Shown here: positions 58,733 through 64,000 of the stretch, piece after piece
Layout of the letters: every line of letters starts with the position of its first letter
How positions within the stretch are numbered: position 1 is the first letter of the stretch
Source of the DNA: Roseofilum acuticapitatum BLCC-M154
Lineage (GTDB): Bacteria; Cyanobacteriota; Cyanobacteriia; Cyanobacteriales; Desertifilaceae
Assembly: GCF_030068475.1 (NCBI RefSeq)
Contig: NZ_JAQOSP010000041.1
Location: forward strand, 62,001 to 126,000
Length of the DNA: 64,000 nucleotides
Direction of reading: 5' to 3'
The notes under the pieces: model-generated
Told to the model about the DNA's origin: nothing
What the model saw: only the letters and a program-made list of their open reading frames with translations
Database searches by the model: none
Program-made: the position numbers and the translations under genes

Positions 58733-59761
58733 TTAAAACTGGCGTAAAAACCTCAGATCGCTGCTATAAAATCGGCGAATATCATCAATCTGATGCAGCA
58801 CCATGGCAAAGCGTTCAATCCCAAAACCGGCTGCAAACCCAGTATAGATTTCTGGATCGTAGCCTACCGCTTTTAATACATTGGGGTCTACCATGCCACA
58901 GCCTAAGACCTCCAACCATTTGCCATTCCATTGCACATCCACTTCTGCGGAGGGTTCCGTAAAGGGGAAATAACTGGCTCGAAAGCGGATATCCACCTCG
59001 CCAAACATTTGGGTGAGGAATTCTTTGACTGTGCCTTTTAAGTCTGTAAACGTGAGACCTTCATCTACCGCCAGTAACTCCATTTGGTGGAAAACCGCCG
59101 CATGGGTAGCATCGACCGTATCGCGACGATAGCAGCGTCCCGGAGCCACAATCCGGATCGGGGGGTCGTTCTTCTCCATGTAGCGAATTTGCACTGAGGA
59201 GGTATGAGTACGCAGGAGATTCCCATCGGGGAGATAGAAGGTATCTTGCATATCTCTAGCCGGATGGTCAGGGGGAGTGTTGAGGGCTTCAAAATTATAG
59301 TAGTCGGTTTCCATTTCTGGCCCGGCTGCTACAGTGTAGCCAAGTCCCACAAAGATATCTATGGCGCGGTCAAAGGTACTATTTAAAGGATGAATGCGCC
59401 CTTGGGGACGATAGACCCCAGGCATGGTCACATCAAGGGTTTCCGCTTCGAGCTTGGCTTGAATTTGGGCTTGTTGTAGGGTACTCTTTTTGTCATCTAG
59501 GGCAGTAGAGAGAGCTGTTTTCACCTCATTGGCAACTGCACCGATGCGGGGGCGATCGCCGGGATCTAACTTGCCCATCCCTCCCAATACTTTCGGTAAC
59601 TGACCTTTTTTGCCCAGATAAGTCACACGGAGTTCCTCAAGCTTCTGGAGATCCTCGCAAGAGGCGATCGCCTCCACTGCGGCTTGTTTAAGATCAGCTA
59701 ATTGTTTTTCAAGGTCAGTCAACATATCCATTTTCGGCGCTGGCAGGTCTGGAAAGAGCAT
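58733..59761 (-). CDS. pheS: Phenylalanine-tRNA ligase alpha subunit
   Basis: The 342-residue class II synthetase subunit has the N-terminal coiled coil (about 13-95), then the catalytic core with [36 protein letters not shown] (motif 2 region), [18 protein letters not shown] and the motif 3 stretch [24 protein letters not shown] upstream supports the ATG at 59761; ATGs at 59731 and 59725 would remove the first 10-12 residues and give a more typical start. The beta subunit gene is not adjacent. Confidence 0.95.
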   Translation of the reverse strand: MLFPDLPAPKMDMLTDLEKQLADLKQAAVEAIASCEDLQKLEELRVTYLGKKGQLPKVLGGMGKLDPGDRPRIGAVANEVKTALSTALDDKKSTLQQAQIQAKLEAETLDVTMPGVYRPQGRIHPLNSTFDRAIDIFVGLGYTVAAGPEMETDYYNFEALNTPPDHPARDMQDTFYLPDGNLLRTHTSSVQIRYMEKNDPPIRIVAPGRCYRRDTVDATHAAVFHQMELLAVDEGLTFTDLKGTVKEFLTQMFGEVDIRFRASYFPFTEPSAEVDVQWNGKWLEVLGCGMVDPNVLKAVGYDPEIYTGFAAGFGIERFAMVLHQIDDIRRFYSSDLRFLRQF

Positions 59762-59812
59762 AATGCCTTACCTGATGTTACCATTATTCCCGTTCTCCAC
59801 TGCCAGATTCTT

Positions 59813-60190
59813 ATGACGATTGTCCTTTCTTCCCAAGAGATCGCCCATTATCGCACAGAGTTAGCCGCCGACGCAGAAGCCTTAGAAGCCTTAGACCAAA
59901 TTGAAGACTGTGAAGGAGATCTCGAAGATGCCGCTCTTTCCCTCGGTATTCAAGCCGGACAACAACCCGATCGCACAGACTGGTTATCTGGAGTCGCTAA
60001 ACGCTGTCGGGTCATTTTATGCCAAGACCCCTGTCAGAGCTATTTTCAGCAAGGGCAACTCGCAGATGTAGTGACTACCCTCAAAGCCGCCCAAGTTTGT
60101 CCCTCCCTGCTCGTCACTCCCGTAGTTTTATATGTCTTAAAATCCGGTATTGAGTCCTTTTGTGACCCCTTGAATTATAAACAAACTTAA
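59813..60190 (+). CDS. Cyanobacterial protein of unknown function
   Basis: From the ATG at 59813 the protein has 125 residues; the open frame further upstream lies over the pheS promoter and is rejected. It is acidic and helical at the N-terminus (ELAADAEALEALDQIEDCEG), with four cysteines later (KRCRVILCQDPCQSYF and VCPSLL). It is divergent from pheS. I recognise no named domain. The cysteines could bind metal or form disulfides. Confidence 0.68.
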   Translation: MTIVLSSQEIAHYRTELAADAEALEALDQIEDCEGDLEDAALSLGIQAGQQPDRTDWLSGVAKRCRVILCQDPCQSYFQQGQLADVVTTLKAAQVCPSLLVTPVVLYVLKSGIESFCDPLNYKQT

Positions 60191-60484
60191 AGATTTTTTT
60201 GGGTTATTCTGAATCAATCTGGTTTACAATTGGAGTAACTATTAGACTCTAGTTTTTTTACCTACTTCTTTCGGCTACGTCTCCTAATAAAATCAAAAAA
60301 TCCGTATTTTTATGGGTTGTAATTGATTCTTTTTTTCAGTAAATTAGAGTCCACTACATAGCAAAGAAAAGATAAATAACATCATGAGCTTGTATTGGCA
60401 AGACTCAAGGGGCTAAACTCTACCCGATTGGACTAGGAACTGCTGTTATAGAGCTACAGACCATATCCCATAGGAGGTTCCGCC
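60191..60484. other. AT-rich intergenic region ahead of the chemoreceptor gene
   Basis: These 294 bases hold no clear gene. A ten-codon frame starting at 60384 (MSLYWQDSRG) could be an upstream leader peptide but has no support. GGAGG at 60474 is the ribosome binding site of the receptor gene. The short T-rich runs near 60196 and 60333 do not follow good stems. Confidence 0.4.
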
Positions 60485-61933
60485 GTGAAGTTAAGTAAAA
60501 AGTTATATCTAGGATTTGGGATTCCCTTAATTACCTTATGTATTGTAGGATTTTATGCCATATATTCTTTTAATCGGATTAATTATCGCATTGGAACCAT
60601 TTATGACGATCGCGTGATTCCCTTGTCTCAACTCAAACGAGTTTCCGACGAATATGCCATCCGTATTATCGATGCAGTCAATAAAGCCAATGCCAACCAA
60701 ATTTCTTTGTCCCAAGCTTTAGTCTCTGTACAACAAGCACAGGTGGAAATTCAAAGGAATTGGCAAGCCTATACCCAAACGGTTTTAACCAATAGGGAAC
60801 AAGTTCTAGCGCAGGAAATTGAAAATTTATTTGCTCAAGCTCAACCCGACATTCAAAATTTAGAAGAAGTTTTAAGAAGGGGCGATCGCACCACATTAGA
60901 TCGTCTTGACGGAGAACTTTATCTAGTTATCGATCCAATTACCCAACGCATCGATCGGTTAACTGAATTACAACTCCAAGTAGCGGGTGAAGAGAGACAA
61001 ATTGCGGGCAAGATTTACCAAGAAACCCTCTGGGTTTTTATTCCCCTCTTGATTGGGGCAATTTTGGTCGGATCTCCCGTAGGATTTATCATTATTCGCC
61101 GAGCAGTTACGGCTGCATTACAAGAAGTGATTGAAGTGATTGCCCTATCCTCTACTAAAATTGACTCCATTGCCGCAGAACAAGAAAGAATTATCAGTCA
61201 ACAGGCAGTTTCTGTGCATCAAACCACAGTATCAATCGATGAATTGAGTCAAACGGCTAAAAAATCTGCACAACAGGCACAATCAACAGTTAGCAATGCG
61301 ACGAATGCTCTGCAACTGAGTGAAGCAGGCAACCAAACGGCAGAACATACCCTTGAAGACATCCATACTTTAAACCAACAAGTGAATCAGATGTCCAGCA
61401 AAATTGCAGAACTCAAGCAACATGCCCAAGAAATTGCCAGTATTTCCGAATTAGTGAGTAATTTAGGCAACCAAACTAATATGTTAGCCTTGAATGCGGC
61501 AGTAGAAGCAGTTCGAGCCGGAGAGCATGGGAGTGGGTTTGGTGTAGTGGCAACGGAAATCCGAAAACTCGCCGATCAAAGTCGGGATTCGGCTGTAAAA
61601 ATTAATGATCTGGTCAATGAAATTCAACAGGCGATCGGCGATATGGTGATTATTGCCGATCGGGGTAAAGTTACGGTTGCAAATAGTAGTAAAACCCTAA
61701 AAAGTACAGCCGATTCTTTTTTAGGAGTGACCCAATCTATCCAGGAAGTCTTTATTAATAATCAAGAAACCTTCTTAAGTGCCCAACAACAGCAACAGGC
61801 GATCGCCCAAATCCTACAAGCGATTAATGAACTCAATAAAGCGGCTAAAATTAGCGCTGATGGTATCAGTCAGCTCAAATCTGGCACGGAGCAACTCAAA
61901 ATTGCTGCCGAACACTTAAGACTTATGGTTTAA
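60485..61933 (+). CDS. Methyl-accepting chemotaxis-type receptor
   Basis: The 482-residue protein starts at a GTG with GGAGG ten bases upstream. It has TM 1 (about 8-28), a four-helix-bundle type periplasmic domain (about 30-180, MCP_4HB-like), TM 2 (about 186-210), and a cytoplasmic signalling hairpin with [20 protein letters not shown] (about 333). No convincing HAMP domain lies between TM 2 and the signalling part. Such receptors control CheA kinases for type IV pilus motility or phototaxis. The hybrid kinase gene begins 20 bp downstream, so both are probably cotranscribed. Confidence 0.9.
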   Translation: MKLSKKLYLGFGIPLITLCIVGFYAIYSFNRINYRIGTIYDDRVIPLSQLKRVSDEYAIRIIDAVNKANANQISLSQALVSVQQAQVEIQRNWQAYTQTVLTNREQVLAQEIENLFAQAQPDIQNLEEVLRRGDRTTLDRLDGELYLVIDPITQRIDRLTELQLQVAGEERQIAGKIYQETLWVFIPLLIGAILVGSPVGFIIIRRAVTAALQEVIEVIALSSTKIDSIAAEQERIISQQAVSVHQTTVSIDELSQTAKKSAQQAQSTVSNATNALQLSEAGNQTAEHTLEDIHTLNQQVNQMSSKIAELKQHAQEIASISELVSNLGNQTNMLALNAAVEAVRAGEHGSGFGVVATEIRKLADQSRDSAVKINDLVNEIQQAIGDMVIIADRGKVTVANSSKTLKSTADSFLGVTQSIQEVFINNQETFLSAQQQQQAIAQILQAINELNKAAKISADGISQLKSGTEQLKIAAEHLRLMV

Positions 61934-61953
61934 TTCAATTCATTGAAAAATTT

Positions 61954-64000
61954 ATGCACAATACAATAAAACCTAAATCAAAAAAGTCAAAGCTTATGTC
62001 TACAGCTATAGCGATCGTCGGAGTTGCTATAGCCTATGGGATATTTGCCCTAATCGCTCAAAAAACAGCCGCAGTATCTGATGATTTCACCCTAATTTGG
62101 CCCTCATCCGGTGTTGCCCTAGCCGCCATTTATCTCCTTGGTAATCCTATGGTTATTGGGGTTTTTTTAGGGACATTTTTGACCGATATTCTGTCCTGGA
62201 TCGGTCACATAGATTCCCTATCCTCTAGAGATTTTTTGCTTTACTTTATAATCTGGTTTGGAGTTGCCTTTAACTGTTGGTTAGGGTCTTTTTTGTTGCG
62301 AAAAACCCTTAAATATCGCCACCCCTTCTATCGAATTTCAGATGTTTTAAAATTTTTAATCTTGGCCGGTATGTTGTCACCCATTGTCAGTACAACCCTA
62401 GGGGTGACTTCTCTTTATTTACAACACAAAATACCAGTAGCAATTTATGGAGAAGTATTTTTTTCCTGGTGGATCACGGAGGTTGCTGGTATATTTGTCC
62501 TTGCTCCATTGCTGTTATGTTTAGCCCATTCCATTGAGCTAAACCAACGGACGATCCAAAAATGGTTACGAATGCGTAACCTTGATGATTTTAAGAGACA
62601 AATAAGCCAACTTTTAGATCGGGCAAATTCTCAAAAAAATATTGAAGGCTTTATTTTACTGGCCTTAATTTATTGGGTGAGCAAAATCACATTTTGGGGA
62701 GAGTACCCCGTTGAGTATGTGCTGATTCCTTTGCTAACTTGGTGTGCATTTCGTTTTGGACAACTAGCCACCACATTTTTAATGGTGCTGGTTTCTGCTA
62801 ATGCAGTGATGGCAACAGCAGAAGGGTTAGGAGTATTTGCCCGAGAAAATGTGAATGAATCCTTGATTTTCTTGCAATCGTTTATTACGGTAGTTGTGTT
62901 TACTTTGTTAATTCTAATCGCGGCGATTGCCGAACGCTCCCAAGCTGAAGATCAATTGCAATCAGCCCTTAATCGCCTAGCCCAAACCAATGAAGAACTC
63001 GAAGATCGGGTTCAAGCACGCACTGCCGAACTAGAGGTAGCCAAGGAAAGAGCGGAAGTGGCAAACCAAGCCAAAAGCACCTTTATTGCTAACATGAGTC
63101 ATGAATTACGCTCTCCTCTTAATGGAATTCTCGGATATGCTCAGATTCTACAGCGCGATCGCGATACCTCTGCCAAACAAAAGGATGGACTGACCATCAT
63201 TTATCAATGTGGCTCCCATTTGTTAACCCTCATTAACGATATCTTAGACTTGTCCAAAATTGAAGCCCAAAAGCTAGAACTCTATCCGACCGATTTTAAT
63301 TTCCAGAAATTTTTACAAACCGTAGTAGACATTTGTCGAATTCGAGCCGAACAAAAAGAAATTGGGTTTGTTTATCGCGCCTCTACCCTTTTGCCTCAAG
63401 CGGTTCGTGCCGATGAAAAACGTCTGCGTCAAGTGCTGATTAATTTGCTCGGAAATGCAGTTAAATTCACCGATGAGGGACAAGTGATGTTTACCGTCAC
63501 CGAGCAACCTAGACGAGGGAATGCCGCAACCCCTCAACCCATGCATTGGATTCGGTTTGAGATAGAAGATACGGGTGTGGGGATGGAAACTGAACAACTG
63601 GAAAACATCTTTCTCGCATTCGAGCAAGTGGGCGATCGCACCCGTCAAGATGAAGGAACCGGACTCGGATTAGCCATTACTCGCCAACTGGTAGAGATGA
63701 TGGGAGGAACGATTAATGTTGCCAGTATTCCCGGAAAAGGCAGTCGCTTTTGGTTTAATCTCGAACTTCCTGGAGCCGAAGATTGGCAAGTTTTGGGCAC
63801 AACACCCTTACAAATTTTTCCTTGTGGGTATACTCTAATCTCTGAGAATGCCCGTAATCTGCCGCTCAAGTTTTTGATTGTAGACGATCGCCCGGAAAAT
63901 CGGTTAGTCTTAATAGATTGGCTTAAACCCATCGGCTTTACGATCCTCGAAGCCGAAAATGGCCAACAAGGCTGGGAGAGAGCCATCGAATCCGAGCCTG
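61954..64000 (+). CDS. MASE1-domain hybrid histidine kinase (partial, runs off the end)
   Basis: The frame is open from the ATG at 61954 to the window end (682 codons). An N-terminal MASE1-type sensor of about eight membrane segments (about 15-325; [19 protein letters not shown] and [19 protein letters not shown]) is followed by a coiled coil, a HisKA domain (His in [17 protein letters not shown], about 380), a HATPase domain ([14 protein letters not shown]) and the start of a receiver ([14 protein letters not shown]). The phospho-acceptor Asp lies beyond the edge. It is 20 bp behind the chemoreceptor gene. A ligand cannot be deduced. Confidence 0.9.
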   Translation, partial: MHNTIKPKSKKSKLMSTAIAIVGVAIAYGIFALIAQKTAAVSDDFTLIWPSSGVALAAIYLLGNPMVIGVFLGTFLTDILSWIGHIDSLSSRDFLLYFIIWFGVAFNCWLGSFLLRKTLKYRHPFYRISDVLKFLILAGMLSPIVSTTLGVTSLYLQHKIPVAIYGEVFFSWWITEVAGIFVLAPLLLCLAHSIELNQRTIQKWLRMRNLDDFKRQISQLLDRANSQKNIEGFILLALIYWVSKITFWGEYPVEYVLIPLLTWCAFRFGQLATTFLMVLVSANAVMATAEGLGVFARENVNESLIFLQSFITVVVFTLLILIAAIAERSQAEDQLQSALNRLAQTNEELEDRVQARTAELEVAKERAEVANQAKSTFIANMSHELRSPLNGILGYAQILQRDRDTSAKQKDGLTIIYQCGSHLLTLINDILDLSKIEAQKLELYPTDFNFQKFLQTVVDICRIRAEQKEIGFVYRASTLLPQAVRADEKRLRQVLINLLGNAVKFTDEGQVMFTVTEQPRRGNAATPQPMHWIRFEIEDTGVGMETEQLENIFLAFEQVGDRTRQDEGTGLGLAITRQLVEMMGGTINVASIPGKGSRFWFNLELPGAEDWQVLGTTPLQIFPCGYTLISENARNLPLKFLIVDDRPENRLVLIDWLKPIGFTILEAENGQQGWERAIESEP

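Noticed and set aside
60384-60416. Ten-codon upstream frame before the chemoreceptor
   Set aside because: Too short to separate from chance; no ribosome binding site and no link to a known attenuation peptide.
1-64000. tRNA, rRNA, insertion sequences, prophage or toxin-antitoxin genes
   Set aside because: I looked for cloverleaf stems, transposase motifs and phage-type genes and found none that I could support. A tRNAscan-SE or ISfinder search would be needed for certainty.

Overview
The window comes from a cyanobacterium, probably a filamentous one of the Oscillatoriales type (the genus is my inference and is not proven). The evidence is the divergent photosystem II pair psbH/psbN, the ndhA-ndhI-ndhG-ndhE block of the NDH-1 complex, a GlpX-type fructose/sedoheptulose bisphosphatase, hemA, several families largely confined to cyanobacteria (DUF1830, DUF3086, DUF3119, DUF3146), very frequent GCGATCGC (HIP1) octamers, and large numbers of short dispersed palindromic repeats. 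I saw no rRNA or tRNA gene, insertion sequence, CRISPR array or prophage.

Layout. 1-1,000: end of a polysaccharide-export ABC transporter operon. 1,150-6,490: an Anbu/amidoligase neighbourhood, made of a circularly permuted ATP-grasp protein, an alpha-E protein, a transglutaminase-like protein and the proteasome-like protease Anbu, with a PG-binding/SH3 protein and a small unknown gene in between. 6,590-14,950: folK, three glycosyltransferases (two of them recent paralogues), two methyltransferases, a pteridine-reductase-like SDR and a DUF218 protein. 15,090-24,830: cysH, a folate/biopterin-type transporter, glpX, hemA, a Uma2 nuclease, a pseudopilin, gltA behind a candidate NtcA promoter, and a coiled-coil gene with an internal tandem duplication. 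25,050-30,250: ndhAIGE, nadK, comF and a LuxR-type response regulator. 30,290-38,760: a histidine kinase, a CocE/NonD hydrolase, a methyltransferase-sulfotransferase fusion and a TPR protein, separated by two islands of repeats (32,266-32,660 and 37,212-37,608).

38,774-50,914 is a signalling block. Seven minus-strand genes (a REC-wHTH-HPt-REC-REC regulator, a 1,648-residue kinase with seven PAS and two GAF domains, two single-domain receivers, an unknown protein, a zinc-ribbon protein and a DUF1830 protein) face a divergent CACHE-HAMP-PAS hybrid kinase. 50,911-59,761 is mainly housekeeping: a methylglyoxal synthase-lipid kinase fusion, DUF3146, pth, tatA, psbH/psbN, gshB, plsY, DUF3086, DUF3119, a second Uma2 gene and pheS. 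59,813-64,000 holds a small unknown gene, a methyl-accepting chemotaxis-type receptor and a MASE1 hybrid kinase that runs off the end.

The strongest candidates for new biology are the Anbu cluster, the family of 17-nt palindromes whose two arms co-vary between copies (amplified into the 37.2-kb array), the 18-nt hairpin module found cleanly inserted in another repeat, the degenerate receiver in the phosphorelay regulator, and the unusual fusion proteins.
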